Shown: positions 15,040 to 24,874, numbered from the stretch's first letter. The stretch: 42,860 nt of DNA from Bacteroidota bacterium (GCA_013816895.1 JACDDR010000025.1:1-42860), one strand, 5' to 3'. A program made the numbers and translations. Notes: generated by a model not told the origin, from the sequence alone.

Positions 15040-16380
15040 TTACTTCGCAGTAACTATCTCCACAAGCTTATCGGTAATCTTTTTCGAAACATGATTTGGT
15101 TTCACTGCATCTTCGGGCTTACCTTTTCCAAGTCCCTCAAAAAACATGTGATCCAGATCCTCATACCAGTATGATTTAAAGTTTGGCTTTCCTGTCATAG
15201 CGTTGGTCCATAAATCATAATCTGTTTTAGTAACGTTATAATCTCTTCCGCCCTGCAATAAATAAACAGGCAGGGTTAATTTTTTTGCCTCTTCCAGCAC
15301 TTTATAATTCCGGTCCATTAACCAGTACTTGGGTTTGGCGCCAAAAGGCAGCATCACCTTACTCTTTAAATTGAGATCGGGTTTCAAAGCGTTTTTAACC
15401 TGCCATTTAATTGCGTTGCTTATTTCTTCCGATCTCGCTTTGTCCTGTGTAACAAAAGTGTTCACATAATCCAATTGTTCCGGGATAATTTCGAGCAAGC
15501 TTCTTCCGGGCGCTGCAAGCAAAATTAAGCCCTTCAATCCTTTGCATCCTTTGGCTATCAATGGTCCGCACAAAGCCCCCTGGCTATGCCCACCAATATA
15601 GATTCTACTTGTATCAATATCTTTAAATGTTTTCGCCAGTTTAAACGCCGCCACTGCATCATCAACCGTCTCCGAATAATAATCCATACTGTCCATCGGA
15701 AATGGATCGTGATACTGGTAAACATAGGTCCGCTTGTCGTATATCAATACCGAAACACCTTTCTGTACAAGATCAAGCGCCATGTCTAAGAACACTTTGT
15801 TTTTTCCAACACTCACATTGCGGTCTTGGGGACCACTGCCGTGGACCAGAATTACCATCGGGCTTTTTTTATTTCCGTTGGGTACATACAGGCTGCCAGG
15901 CAGTCGGATAAATGCGTTGGGCTCAATAACGATTTCTTTTCGCGTAAAATTTTTATTTGTGATTAGGCCAGGTACATAAAACCATTGCTGGTCAAAGGTG
16001 TCAACCGCGAACCGTTGTATACGTTCGGCCTGATCGAAATAATGATACCACAAAAATTTTCCCTTCGCCGTTTTAATACTGGTGCAGGTAGCCATCTTAC
16101 AGCCTTGTGTATCAGCCACCGTTTTTTCAATTGCCACAATTGGTCCCTTTTCGTTTAAAAAGTCTTCCACCATTTTCTGCGTTTGAGCTGAAATGGCCTT
16201 GCCGTAAAAACTCGAATCGAAAAACCGGTGATTTTTATGATATTCGTTACGCTTAACAGCGCCTATAAATTGTTTGGCCAGTTTTATATATGGATCCTTG
16301 ACCGGCTCTTCCTGCGCATTAGAGGTAAGCAGCGAAAAAATAAAGAGAAAAATAAGCGAAGAATAGCGTAACTTTATCAT
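15040..16380 (-). CDS. Secreted alpha/beta hydrolase with an N-terminal DUF3887-like domain
   Basis: The start was set at ATG 16380 because it gives MIKLRYSSLIFLFIFSLL and a signal peptide ending in SNAQ. The open frame continues upstream to 16650, but that part overlaps dnaG and precedes the signal peptide. In the 446-residue product, the first 120 or so mature residues look like the NTF2-like DUF3887 domain often found before hydrolases. The hydrolase fold follows, with the oxyanion segment VILVHGSGPQDRN, a nucleophile elbow GGHSQG with Ser266, an acid in LQGGRDYNVT and a His in DLDHMFF near the C-terminus. Ester or peptide hydrolysis in the periplasm is inferred; the substrate is unknown. 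The gene is divergent from dnaG with a 48-base gap. Confidence 0.9.
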   Translation of the reverse strand: MIKLRYSSLIFLFIFSLLTSNAQEEPVKDPYIKLAKQFIGAVKRNEYHKNHRFFDSSFYGKAISAQTQKMVEDFLNEKGPIVAIEKTVADTQGCKMATCTSIKTAKGKFLWYHYFDQAERIQRFAVDTFDQQWFYVPGLITNKNFTRKEIVIEPNAFIRLPGSLYVPNGNKKSPMVILVHGSGPQDRNVSVGKNKVFLDMALDLVQKGVSVLIYDKRTYVYQYHDPFPMDSMDYYSETVDDAVAAFKLAKTFKDIDTSRIYIGGHSQGALCGPLIAKGCKGLKGLILLAAPGRSLLEIIPEQLDYVNTFVTQDKARSEEISNAIKWQVKNALKPDLNLKSKVMLPFGAKPKYWLMDRNYKVLEEAKKLTLPVYLLQGGRDYNVTKTDYDLWTNAMTGKPNFKSYWYEDLDHMFFEGLGKGKPEDAVKPNHVSKKITDKLVEIVTAK

Positions 16381-16428
16381 TAATTTATTTTTAGATTTAA
16401 ATAAGATTTTCCCTAAAATTACACTTTT

Positions 16429-18423
16429 TTGATACCTAAAGAAACTGTTGATAAGATCATTGATGCCGCAAGGGTTGAGGAAGTCGTTGGAGAATTTGTG
16501 ACTCTCAAAAAACGGGGAGCCAATTACCTTGGTCTTTGTCCGTTTCATGGCGAAAAAACACCTTCGTTTACTGTTTCTGCTGTAAAAGGCATCTATAAAT
16601 GTTTTGGCTGCAGTAAAGCGGGCAACTCCGTCAATTTTATCATGGACCACCTGCAGCTTTCCTATCCTGAGGCATTGCGCTGGCTGGCGAAAAAGTATTC
16701 CGTAGAAATTGTTGAGCGCGAAATAACGCCTGAAGAAAAAGAACGCAATACCGAGCGCGATAGTTTAATGATCGTGATGCAATACGCGCAACGCTATTTT
16801 ACTGATAAGATGCTTAACGGTGATGAGGGTCGTTCCATTGGTCTCGGTTATTTTCAGGAACGCGGATTGCGTGATGACATCATTCAGAAATTCCAATTAG
16901 GCTATAGTCTCGAAGCCCGCCGCGCATTTAGTGAGGACGCAGTGAAAGCGGGCTATCAGGCCAAATACCTTGTAAAAACAGGTATGAGCATTTTAAGTAA
17001 TAATCATGCTGAAGGCACTGAAATAACTGTAAAAGATATTTTCGACAGGTACGCAGGCCGTGTGATGTTTCCTATACAGGACGATGGCGGCCGCGTGGTT
17101 GCCTTTGGTGGAAGAACACTTAGCAGCGATAAAAAAATAGCGAAGTATATTAATAGTCCCGAAACCGACATTTATAACAAGAGTAAAATTTTGTATGGAT
17201 TATGGCTCGGGAAAAAATCCGTTCAGAAAGAAGACTGCTGTTACCTTGTGGAAGGCTACATGGATGTGATAGCGATGCATCAGGCAGGCGTTGAGAATGT
17301 TGTGGCTTCAAGCGGAACATCTTTAACGGTTGACCAGATAAAATCCATTCACCGTTTTACAAACAACATCATTGTATTGTATGATGGTGATGAAGCAGGC
17401 CAAAAGGCCAGCAACCGTGCCATTCCTCTGTTACTTGAGGAAGGAATGAATGTGAAATTGCTGATGTTTCCGGATAATGACGATCCGGATTCATTCAGCA
17501 GAAAAGTGACGATTGAAGAATTTCAAAGTTACATTAAAGAGAACGCACAGGATTTTTTAATGTACAAGGCAAAAAAAATTACTGCCGAAACAAAAAATGA
17601 TCCAATAAAACGCGCCGGTGTAATTAAAGATATTGTTGAGAGTATTTCTTTAATTCCGGATAATATCATCCGGAGCATTTACATTAAGGATTGCGCCAAC
17701 GTGATGGAGATCGAAGAATCCATTCTACAGATGGAGGTGAACAAGATCAGGAGAAAAATTGCTTCGAAAGGTAAACCAGGTTCAACTCCGGAAAGCTATA
17801 CTGAGCCTAACATTACCACATCCGAAATACTTGAAGATCTTACCGTTGACACAAAAGAAAAAGAACCTTTAAATTTTGATGCTGAAGAAAAAGAATTGTT
17901 ACGCATCATGCTCACGCATGGAAACATTCTAATCACCATTGATGCAGAAGACGAGAACCAGGAAAAACACGATCTTGAAATAACGCTTGCCGAATTTATT
18001 CTATTTGAATTATGGAGGGATGAGATCACATTTGAAAACCCGATTCATCAAACCGTACTCGACGAATACATTAAAGAACTTTCAGAACAACGTTTGCCCA
18101 ACCTCCAGCATTTTTCAATGTCTCAGGATCCTATCATAAGCAGTTTTGTAATTAATCACGTCATGAATAATTATGAGCTGAGCGGAAAGTGGGCGCATTT
18201 TGGTGTACATGTTTCAAACGAACTTTCAAACATAAAAAAAACATCACAACACTTGTTGTTTAGTCTTAAAGAAAAAAAACTTCATCATTACATTTCGTTA
18301 AAACAGGAGCTTTTAAAAGACTGCACGCCTGAAGAAACACAGGGGATTTTGCAGGAAATTCTGCACCTCACCACCCTCAAAAGTCGCGTAAATAAACTTT
18401 TGGGCCGTATCGTGGTAAAATAA
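16429..18423 (+). CDS. dnaG: DNA primase DnaG
   Basis: DnaG makes the RNA primers for DNA replication. The start is a TTG at 16429; it yields MIPKETVDKIIDAARVEEVV, the standard N-terminus of the family, so TTG is preferred over any later ATG. The CHC2-type zinc finger has C37, H40, C58 and C61 in GLCPFHGEKTPSF and YKCFGC. The core carries the RNA-polymerase basic motif region and the TOPRIM segment from about residue 270, with VEGYMDVIAMHQAG, ASSGTSLT and LYDGDEAG supplying the metal-binding Glu and Asp. The last 200 residues are the helical DnaB-interacting domain. Length (664) is normal. The gene is divergent from the hydrolase and alone in its transcript as far as I can see. Confidence 0.97.
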   Translation: MIPKETVDKIIDAARVEEVVGEFVTLKKRGANYLGLCPFHGEKTPSFTVSAVKGIYKCFGCSKAGNSVNFIMDHLQLSYPEALRWLAKKYSVEIVEREITPEEKERNTERDSLMIVMQYAQRYFTDKMLNGDEGRSIGLGYFQERGLRDDIIQKFQLGYSLEARRAFSEDAVKAGYQAKYLVKTGMSILSNNHAEGTEITVKDIFDRYAGRVMFPIQDDGGRVVAFGGRTLSSDKKIAKYINSPETDIYNKSKILYGLWLGKKSVQKEDCCYLVEGYMDVIAMHQAGVENVVASSGTSLTVDQIKSIHRFTNNIIVLYDGDEAGQKASNRAIPLLLEEGMNVKLLMFPDNDDPDSFSRKVTIEEFQSYIKENAQDFLMYKAKKITAETKNDPIKRAGVIKDIVESISLIPDNIIRSIYIKDCANVMEIEESILQMEVNKIRRKIASKGKPGSTPESYTEPNITTSEILEDLTVDTKEKEPLNFDAEEKELLRIMLTHGNILITIDAEDENQEKHDLEITLAEFILFELWRDEITFENPIHQTVLDEYIKELSEQRLPNLQHFSMSQDPIISSFVINHVMNNYELSGKWAHFGVHVSNELSNIKKTSQHLLFSLKEKKLHHYISLKQELLKDCTPEETQGILQEILHLTTLKSRVNKLLGRIVVK

Positions 18424-18478
18424 CCTGTTGACACATAGTAGATTAGTTAAAAACACGGCTTTTTTCATCAAAAAATGA

Positions 18479-18486
18479 TAATTTTG
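18479..18486 (+). promoter_or_regulatory. Putative -7 box (TAATTTTG) for accA
   Basis: TAATTTTG matches TAnnTTTG and lies 25 bases before the accA ATG, followed by CCCCCC and TAACTAACAC. No -33 TTG is found at 19-21 bases. Confidence 0.5.
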
Positions 18487-18511
18487 CCCCCCTAACTAAC
18501 ACACATTATTA

Positions 18512-19474
18512 ATGACTTATTTGGATTTTGAAAAGCCAATACAGGATTTAGAAAGTGAATTAACAAAGCTTAAAGAAGTTTCAACAAAAAGCAAAGTTGA
18601 TCTCACCGATAAAATCAAGGAATTGGAAAATCATGTTCTTGAAAAAACCAAGGAACTGTACTCTAATCTAACTCCCTGGCAGCGTGTGCAGGTAAGCAGG
18701 CATCCTGAACGCCCTTATACCCTTGCTTACATAGAACATCTCAGCAATAAAAGTTTTATCGAACTACATGGCGACCGAACAGTTGGCGACGATAAGGCGA
18801 TGGTTGGCGGGTTTGGTGAGATAGACGGACAAACGGTGATGTTCATTGGTCAGCAGAAAGGAATCAATACCAAGATGCGCCAGATCCGAAGGTTTGGAAT
18901 GGCTAACCCTGAAGGTTACCGTAAGGCCTTACGATTGATGAAGATGGCTGAAAAATTCAACAAACCCATTGTTACTTTAATTGATACACCGGGAGCCTAT
19001 CCTGGCCTGGAAGCAGAAGAGCGCGGACAGGGAGAAGCCATTGCCCGCAATTTACTGGAAATGGCCCAGCTTAAAGTTCCTGTTATTTGTATCATCATTG
19101 GCGAAGGAGCCAGCGGTGGCGCTTTGGGAATAGGTATTGGTGATAAAGTGTTGATGCTCGAAAATACATGGTACTCAGTTATTTCTCCGGAAAGCTGTTC
19201 TTCCATATTATGGAGAAGCTGGAATTTTAAAGAAAAAGCAGCGGAAGCATTAAAACTAACTGCTGAAGATATGACCAAAAATGGTCTTATTGACGGAATG
19301 ATAAAAGAACCCGTGGGTGGTGCGCACAGGAACCCTGAAGAAATGTTTGCTACCGTTAAGGCCGAAATTCTAAAACATTTGAAAACACTTGGAAAGCAGG
19401 ATGCTCTTAAACGTGTAAATGCAAGGATTGAAAAATTCGCGGCCATGGGCGTTACACACGACCTGGAAGCCTGA
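18512..19474 (+). CDS. accA: Acetyl-CoA carboxylase carboxyltransferase subunit alpha
   Basis: AccA is half of the carboxyltransferase that moves CO2 from biotin carboxyl carrier protein to acetyl-CoA, giving malonyl-CoA for fatty acid synthesis. The N-terminus has the [18 protein letters not shown] coiled region typical of the subunit. The crotonase-like core follows with [62 protein letters not shown] and [13 protein letters not shown]. Length (320) is normal. A TAATTTTG promoter box precedes it, and efp begins 57 bases after its stop, possibly in the same transcript. accD is not in the window, as is common outside enterics. Confidence 0.98.
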   Translation: MTYLDFEKPIQDLESELTKLKEVSTKSKVDLTDKIKELENHVLEKTKELYSNLTPWQRVQVSRHPERPYTLAYIEHLSNKSFIELHGDRTVGDDKAMVGGFGEIDGQTVMFIGQQKGINTKMRQIRRFGMANPEGYRKALRLMKMAEKFNKPIVTLIDTPGAYPGLEAEERGQGEAIARNLLEMAQLKVPVICIIIGEGASGGALGIGIGDKVLMLENTWYSVISPESCSSILWRSWNFKEKAAEALKLTAEDMTKNGLIDGMIKEPVGGAHRNPEEMFATVKAEILKHLKTLGKQDALKRVNARIEKFAAMGVTHDLEA

Positions 19475-19530
19475 TGGGATAAAAAATACTATCTTTAAAA
19501 CTCGAATACTAAAAACAAAAATAAATTAAA

Positions 19531-20094
19531 ATGGCAGACACAGGCGATATTGGGATAGGATCAGTGATCCGGTTTAACGGCGAATTAGTTCAGATCATGG
19601 AGTACCAGCACAGAACTCCGGGAAACCTGCGTGCTTTTTACCAGGCAAAAATGAAGAACTTAAAAAACGGGAAACAAACTGAAAACCGTTTTCGTAGTGG
19701 AGAATTGGTGGAAGTAGTTCGCGTGGAATATAAAATGATGCAATTTATTTATCCTGAAGGCGATTTTGCGGTTTGCATGGATAATGACAATTTCGAGCAG
19801 GTGCATATTCCTATGCTTATGTTTGGAGATGGCGCCAAATTTTTAAAAGAAGGAATGGAAGTAAAAGTAAGCTTTGAAGGCGATGAACCGATTATTGCCG
19901 AAGCGCCTACCTTTATTGAATCGATGATCACCTACACCGAACCAGGTGTAAAGGGTGACACGGCAACAAACACTTTAAAACGCGCAACTATTGATACTGG
20001 TACTGAAATTATGGTTCCATTGTTTTTTAACGAAGGCGATTGGGTCAAAATAGATACACGTACCGGCAACTACGTGGAACGCATCAAAAAATAA
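19531..20094 (+). CDS. efp: Translation elongation factor P, with an atypical tip loop
   Basis: EF-P binds stalled ribosomes between the P and E sites and rescues polyproline synthesis. The 187-residue product has the three beta-barrel domains, including the C-terminal signature TYTEPGVKGDTATNTLK and the closing VPLFFNEGDWVKIDTRTGNYVER. The domain I loop that normally reads PGKGxA and carries the modified Lys34 here reads TPGNLRAFYQ: Asn32 takes the Lys place, and an Arg sits two residues on. I recall HRTPGNLRAFYQ-like loops in other Bacteroidota EF-Ps, so this is probably a lineage variant, not an error. No EpmA or EarP-type modification gene is nearby. A bidirectional terminator follows. 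Confidence 0.96.
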   Translation: MADTGDIGIGSVIRFNGELVQIMEYQHRTPGNLRAFYQAKMKNLKNGKQTENRFRSGELVEVVRVEYKMMQFIYPEGDFAVCMDNDNFEQVHIPMLMFGDGAKFLKEGMEVKVSFEGDEPIIAEAPTFIESMITYTEPGVKGDTATNTLKRATIDTGTEIMVPLFFNEGDWVKIDTRTGNYVERIKK

Positions 20095-20115
20095 TTAAAT
20101 AAAAATACTGAATAC

Positions 20116-20155
20116 AAAAAAAAGAGGCTTCCCTAACAGGAAGCCTCTTTTGTTT
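20116..20155 (+). terminator. Bidirectional rho-independent terminator between efp and the convergent surface-protein gene
   Basis: AAAAGAGGCTTCC at 20120-20132 and GGAAGCCTCTTTT at 20139-20151 form a perfect 13-base stem with loop CTAACA. An A-run precedes it and a T-rich run follows, so it can end transcripts from both strands. Confidence 0.92.
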
Positions 20156-20170
20156 TAAAATCTTTTTGTT

Positions 20171-23100
20171 TTAGCGGATCAAAGAAACATGTCCTGTTTT
20201 TTCAAAGAAAGGCTTTACTCCTCCGTTTCCTTTACGTTTCGCACGAATCAGGTACACGTACACATCCGGCTTGCAAAGCACACCTTTATAATATCCTGTC
20301 CATTTTGTTTTTACATTATCGCAAACAAAAATCTGCTCGCCCCATTTATCAAAAATATACATTTTATATTCTTTGAATTCGCATAATGTAATTGGTCCAA
20401 AATCTTCATTCATATTATCTTCATTTGGAGTGAAGGAATTAGGTATAAACACCTCGCAGCAGTTCTCCGATTTCCCTACGCGAATGGAATCAAGGTTAGA
20501 GCAGCCCGTCTCGCTGTTATATCCGCTTAATACATAAAGAAAATTTTCTTCCACAACTATTTCGATAGAAGGTGTTGTTACTCCGGATTGCCATGTGTAG
20601 GATGTAGCGCCACTTCCGGTGAGTGTAATTCTCTCTCCATCGCACTTGGTTGAATCTCCAAGAATTTGAACAGCCGGTAATTCATAAACCTGTACTTGAA
20701 CTGTTTTTGTTGTGGTGCATCCCGTTGAAATTTCCGTGGAAGAAACATTATAGTTGGTAGTTCCCTGCGGAAAAACTGATATCTGACTTGTGGTCTCCCC
20801 GGTATTCCATAAATAATTGGTAAAGCCGCTGGCGCTAAGTTGCGTGCCTGTTCCCTTACAAATACTAACACTATTTGGATTTATGGTTATTTGAGGAGCC
20901 AATAGAACCGTTGCCAAAACAGTATTTGTAATACTGCATGCGGTTGAAGTACCATATCCCGTAACCGTATAAACCGTTGAAACAATAGGCGATACCAAAA
21001 CTGTGGAAGTACCAGCCCCGTTACTCCATAAATAGGAAGAAGAACCGCTGGCGGACAGTAATAACGATTGGCCCCGGCATACTGTTCCATTATTAACACT
21101 TAATGACGGCATTGCGCTGACGGTTACTGTTACAACCTGGCTGTTCGTGCATCCTGATAAAGTATTCGTACCAATCACAAAATAACCGCTGGTAGTGGCT
21201 GGCGTTAAACTTACAGCAGAGGTAATAGCTCCTGTACTCCAGGAATAAGTATCGGCACCTCCTGCACTAATATTGGCAGGATTGCCACTGCACACCACGG
21301 GGTTTCCGGAAATGGTAAGGACAGGTAAAGGATTAACGGTAACAGCAAATGTTTGCGAATTTGCGCAACCGGTGGAATTATCCGTTCCAGTAACTGAATA
21401 CAAGCTGCTGGAGACAATATTCGGAATTGTTATGGAAGATGAAACATTACCGCTACTCCAGGTGTAGGAATTGGCACCGCCGGCGCTTAATAATAAATTC
21501 TGACCATAACAAACCTGGCTTAAACCGCCTATGGTAATGTTAGGCGGATTAAGAGAGCCGACACTAACGGTTTGCGTGCTTGTGCATCCATTGGAATTCG
21601 CACCGGATACAGAATATGTTCCTGCGGTACTTATTGTTGTTGTTGCAGTTAAGGCGCCTGTATTCCAGGTATAGGAATTCGCTCCTGAAGCTGTAACAAC
21701 AGTTGATTGATTAGGGCACAAGGATGCGCTTGTAACGGACAGAACCGGATATGGAATCACATTAACTATTATTGTTGTAGTGCCATTACAGCCCGTTAAA
21801 TTTGATCCCGAAAGAGTATAGGACGAAGTAACTAAGGGAGTTACATTAATACTTGCTGAATTTGATCCATTATTCCAGGTGTAAGTATTAGCGCCATTAC
21901 CCGTTAAGGTCACCTGGCCACCTGCGCAAACAGTCCCTGGTCCTGTTATTGTTATCGGAATAAAATTATTAACGGTAACAGTGATTGTTTGAGTAGCTAA
22001 ACATTGTATTCCTGTTGCATTGCCGCTAACAATATATTGTGTTGTGCCTGGAGGTGATACAATTATGGTATTTGCCTGTGAACCCGTGTTCCATGTATAG
22101 GTATTAGCGCCATTTGCAGTTAAGGTGGCAGATGAGCCCACACATATCGTATTGTTTCCGGTTATTGTGACTGTTGGGGAGGGCCCTGCATTTACGCTGA
22201 CGGTCTTAGTATTGATGCAGCCTGAAGCATTTGTTCCGGTAACCGTATAAATTCCCGGCGAATTTACAGTTATTGACGCACTGGTTGCAGAAGTATTCCA
22301 GGAATAACTGGCAGCGCCACTCGCTCCTATCGAGGCGAAGGCACCGGGACAAATTGTTGTGTTTGGTGAGACGGTTATAGAGAAAGGTGAAGGTTGTGTG
22401 ATCGTTAATGTTTTTGTAATAGAACAATTTCCTGAACTCACTATTACTGAATAATTACTTGCAGTTAAGCCATTTGCTACATTGGAATTTCCCCCCGAAG
22501 GTAACCATGTATAAGTATTAGGGGCGGAACTGCCTGTTGTTGTAACAGTAGCAGACCCGTTTGAAAGTCCATTACAGCTAACGTTACTCGCCGACACTGA
22601 TCCGGAGAAAGGCACACCAACCGTTGTATTTAATGTTTGATTAGCTTGCGCGAGTAATGCTTCCCACGTCGGGGGAGGGTTTTGTCCGGACCGGACATGA
22701 ATAATTACAGAATTGCTTCCGGACTGCCAGTTGTTGCATAAGGATTTTGAAACCCCTCCAAAACTGTTATATCCTGAATTGTAATAAGAGTTTGTGCTTG
22801 GACTTGTGTAATTTATTATACCATTTACGAAGATCTCATAAACGCAATTATCAGAATAAAAATCAAATGAAAGACAATACGTACTTGGTGTTGCGATAGA
22901 CTGACCGCAGGCTGTAGGCGGCAAATTAAAAGTTAACTTATAATATATATCCTGATTACCAGGCAGACAACTATGATCCGCAGGGTCAGTTGGTGAGCAC
23001 GTGTGCGGATAGCTAATCCAATTCGCGTTTGCGAATGGTGAATTAACCCAACAACAAGGCGCTTGATTAGCGCAGCTAACAGCCGACACATAAGGACCGA

Positions 23101-23278
23101 GACTATTTGTTAAAGCCGCCGTCCAGTTAAGATCAGTAGCCCCTATTGGCAGCGTACCGGTATTTGTAGCGTTTGTAGCAGTATTGAAATTGGATGGATT
23201 CGGAAACTGCGCCTTCCCTGAAAAGAAAAATAATAACAGAAAAGAAATAATTAAAGATATTTTAAAATTATGCGTCAA
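20171..23278 (-). CDS. Large secreted Ig-like repeat surface protein with gliding-associated (type IX type B) C-terminal domain
   Basis: The 1,035-residue product starts at a TTG at 23278; an in-frame stop lies two codons upstream, so no other start fits. MTHNFKISLIISFLLLFFFSG is a signal peptide ending in KAQ. An N-terminal Cys-containing globular region (residues about 25-215) resembles a lectin or jelly-roll type domain but is unassigned. About ten Ig-like/PKD-like repeats of 75-80 residues follow, each marked by a Tyr-x-Trp-(N/S)-x-G strand such as NTYTWNTG or NSYTWSSG. The last 85 residues are the gliding motility-associated C-terminal domain: IPNSFTPNEDNMNEDFGP, FDKWGEQIF, WTGYYKG and DVYVYLIRA. 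That domain directs export by type IX secretion. No PorP/SprF gene is adjacent. Adhesin function is inferred. Confidence 0.92.
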   Translation of the reverse strand: MTHNFKISLIISFLLLFFFSGKAQFPNPSNFNTATNATNTGTLPIGATDLNWTAALTNSLGPYVSAVSCANQAPCCWVNSPFANANWISYPHTCSPTDPADHSCLPGNQDIYYKLTFNLPPTACGQSIATPSTYCLSFDFYSDNCVYEIFVNGIINYTSPSTNSYYNSGYNSFGGVSKSLCNNWQSGSNSVIIHVRSGQNPPPTWEALLAQANQTLNTTVGVPFSGSVSASNVSCNGLSNGSATVTTTGSSAPNTYTWLPSGGNSNVANGLTASNYSVIVSSGNCSITKTLTITQPSPFSITVSPNTTICPGAFASIGASGAASYSWNTSATSASITVNSPGIYTVTGTNASGCINTKTVSVNAGPSPTVTITGNNTICVGSSATLTANGANTYTWNTGSQANTIIVSPPGTTQYIVSGNATGIQCLATQTITVTVNNFIPITITGPGTVCAGGQVTLTGNGANTYTWNNGSNSASINVTPLVTSSYTLSGSNLTGCNGTTTIIVNVIPYPVLSVTSASLCPNQSTVVTASGANSYTWNTGALTATTTISTAGTYSVSGANSNGCTSTQTVSVGSLNPPNITIGGLSQVCYGQNLLLSAGGANSYTWSSGNVSSSITIPNIVSSSLYSVTGTDNSTGCANSQTFAVTVNPLPVLTISGNPVVCSGNPANISAGGADTYSWSTGAITSAVSLTPATTSGYFVIGTNTLSGCTNSQVVTVTVSAMPSLSVNNGTVCRGQSLLLSASGSSSYLWSNGAGTSTVLVSPIVSTVYTVTGYGTSTACSITNTVLATVLLAPQITINPNSVSICKGTGTQLSASGFTNYLWNTGETTSQISVFPQGTTNYNVSSTEISTGCTTTKTVQVQVYELPAVQILGDSTKCDGERITLTGSGATSYTWQSGVTTPSIEIVVEENFLYVLSGYNSETGCSNLDSIRVGKSENCCEVFIPNSFTPNEDNMNEDFGPITLCEFKEYKMYIFDKWGEQIFVCDNVKTKWTGYYKGVLCKPDVYVYLIRAKRKGNGGVKPFFEKTGHVSLIR

Positions 23279-23378
23279 CGGTTATTTAAAAAGTATGGTT
23301 TCCTTGATTAGGTCCTTAAAAATAATTAAATCCGCTCTATTTACCTACACTTTCACTCATTCAAACCATAGGTTCAAA

Positions 23379-23404
23379 AAAAAGGACTTCCGAAGAAGTC
23401 CTTT
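23379..23404 (-). terminator. Rho-independent terminator after degQ
   Basis: AAAGGACTTC at 23381-23390 and GAAGTCCTTT at 23395-23404 form a perfect 10-base stem with a 4-base loop. On the minus strand it is followed by a run of T, 18 bases after the protease stop codon. Confidence 0.88.
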
Positions 23405-23422
23405 ATCTAAAATCTAAATTTT

Positions 23423-24874
23423 TTACATCTCAAAACCATAATAGGCCCGGGCGCCATTCGGATAAAAGCCCTCAATTAAAACCGCCCCACTTTTATTGGA
23501 TAAAAGTGTTTTAATATCATCAACCTTGCTCACCTTCTTCTTATCAATACTTGTAATAATAAAACCTTCTTTTATTCCAACCTGTGCAAGTTTTCCGTTA
23601 TTCAACTTGTTAATCTTCACTCCGTTTTCAATTCTTAATTTCGAAAGTTCATCACTGCTTACTTCTATAAAATCAGCGCCTAACGCGGTAACCGAGTTAT
23701 TAATTATTTCGCTCTTTTTCACAAGCCTGGTAGTGTTATCCAATGTTTTTAAAACCACTTCAAGATTTAATTCTTTATTGTTACGTAAAACAGTAGCATT
23801 GATCTTATCTCCTGGTCTGTATTTACTAACCTGCTCCTGCAATTCACTTACACTCTTCACCGTAACATCCTGGATCTTTGTAATTACGTCCCCTTCTTCA
23901 ATACCTGCATCCTGCGCACTTCCACCCATCGTTATGCCTTTCACATAAATGCCGTTGAGCCGTTTGATGTTTTTTTCCTGCGCAAAACGGGCATCAATAT
24001 CCATAATATTTACACCAAGATAAGCGCGCTGAACCGTTCCGAATTCTACAATATCACTCACAACTTTCTTTACAATGTTTACCGGTACGGCAAACGAATA
24101 ACCCTGATATGCCCCGTTGTTAGATGCAATAGCAGTGTTAATGCCGATCAATTCGCCATTCGTATTTACTAAAGCGCCGCCGCTATTGCCCGGATTAACT
24201 GCCGCATCCGTTTGAATAAACGATTCTATTGGTCTTTTGTTATTGTCAAGAATATTATTCCGACCCTTAGCGCTAATAATCCCTGCCGTAACTGTGCTTT
24301 CAAGGTTGAAAGGGTTACCCACCGCAAGTGCCCACTCGCCCACTTTTACAAAATCACTGTTTCCATAACTTAAAAACGGCAAGCCCTTTTCTTTAATTTT
24401 CACCAAAGCTACGTCTGTGCTGGCATCAGTGCCAATAACTTCTCCAACGTACGTGCGCCTGTCGTTAAGCACTACTTCTATTTTATCAGCACCAGCCACT
24501 ACATGGTTATTTGTGACGATGTATCCATCATCACTGATGATCACACCGCTCCCACTTCCTTGTTGGATAAAATTCTGTTGGCGCTTTTGTGGACCGAAAA
24601 ACCATTCAGCAAAGGGATCATAATTCAAATTATTAACCTGTTCACTCGTGGTTTTAATATGCACCACAGCGTTCACCGATTTTTCTGCCGCCATTGTAAA
24701 ATCAGTGCCCATTCCAGCTATTCCAGAATTGCCGGAAGTGAGGACGTAATTGGATTTATTGGGTTGAAAAACCTGGCTTACATTCGAATTTTCCATAGGC
24801 AGGAAGTGTGATCCGGTAAGAGCCACAAAGCCCCCGAAACAAGCCACCATTAATGTTGAAACTAACTTTTTCAT
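23423..24874 (-). CDS. DegQ/HtrA-family periplasmic serine endoprotease
   Basis: A Do-like protease that degrades or refolds damaged envelope proteins. The start was placed at ATG 24874 (MKKLVSTLMVACFGGFVAL) because it begins a signal peptide; an upstream in-frame ATG at 24922 adds a non-signal extension that covers the promoter box. In the 483-residue product the catalytic triad is His124 (VTNNHVV), Asp154 (STDVALVKI) and Ser231 (NPGNSGGA). Two PDZ domains follow, the first with YLGVNIMDID and GSAQDAGIEEGDVITKI, the second shorter, with KLAQVGIKEGFIITSIDKKKV. The glutamine-rich loop LA (FGPQKRQQNF) is typical of the family. A TAATTTTG box and a strong terminator make it a monocistronic unit. 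Confidence 0.96.
   Translation of the reverse strand: MKKLVSTLMVACFGGFVALTGSHFLPMENSNVSQVFQPNKSNYVLTSGNSGIAGMGTDFTMAAEKSVNAVVHIKTTSEQVNNLNYDPFAEWFFGPQKRQQNFIQQGSGSGVIISDDGYIVTNNHVVAGADKIEVVLNDRRTYVGEVIGTDASTDVALVKIKEKGLPFLSYGNSDFVKVGEWALAVGNPFNLESTVTAGIISAKGRNNILDNNKRPIESFIQTDAAVNPGNSGGALVNTNGELIGINTAIASNNGAYQGYSFAVPVNIVKKVVSDIVEFGTVQRAYLGVNIMDIDARFAQEKNIKRLNGIYVKGITMGGSAQDAGIEEGDVITKIQDVTVKSVSELQEQVSKYRPGDKINATVLRNNKELNLEVVLKTLDNTTRLVKKSEIINNSVTALGADFIEVSSDELSKLRIENGVKINKLNNGKLAQVGIKEGFIITSIDKKKVSKVDDIKTLLSNKSGAVLIEGFYPNGARAYYGFEM

Noticed and set aside
16381-16650. N-terminal extension of the alpha/beta hydrolase frame to 16650
   Set aside because: The extension precedes a clear signal peptide, has no family similarity and overlaps the zinc-finger coding part of dnaG on the other strand.
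20600-22600. Regular periodicity that might suggest a CRISPR array or tandem DNA repeat
   Set aside because: The period of about 230 bases corresponds to Ig-like protein repeats with diverged DNA; there are no short identical repeats with unique spacers.
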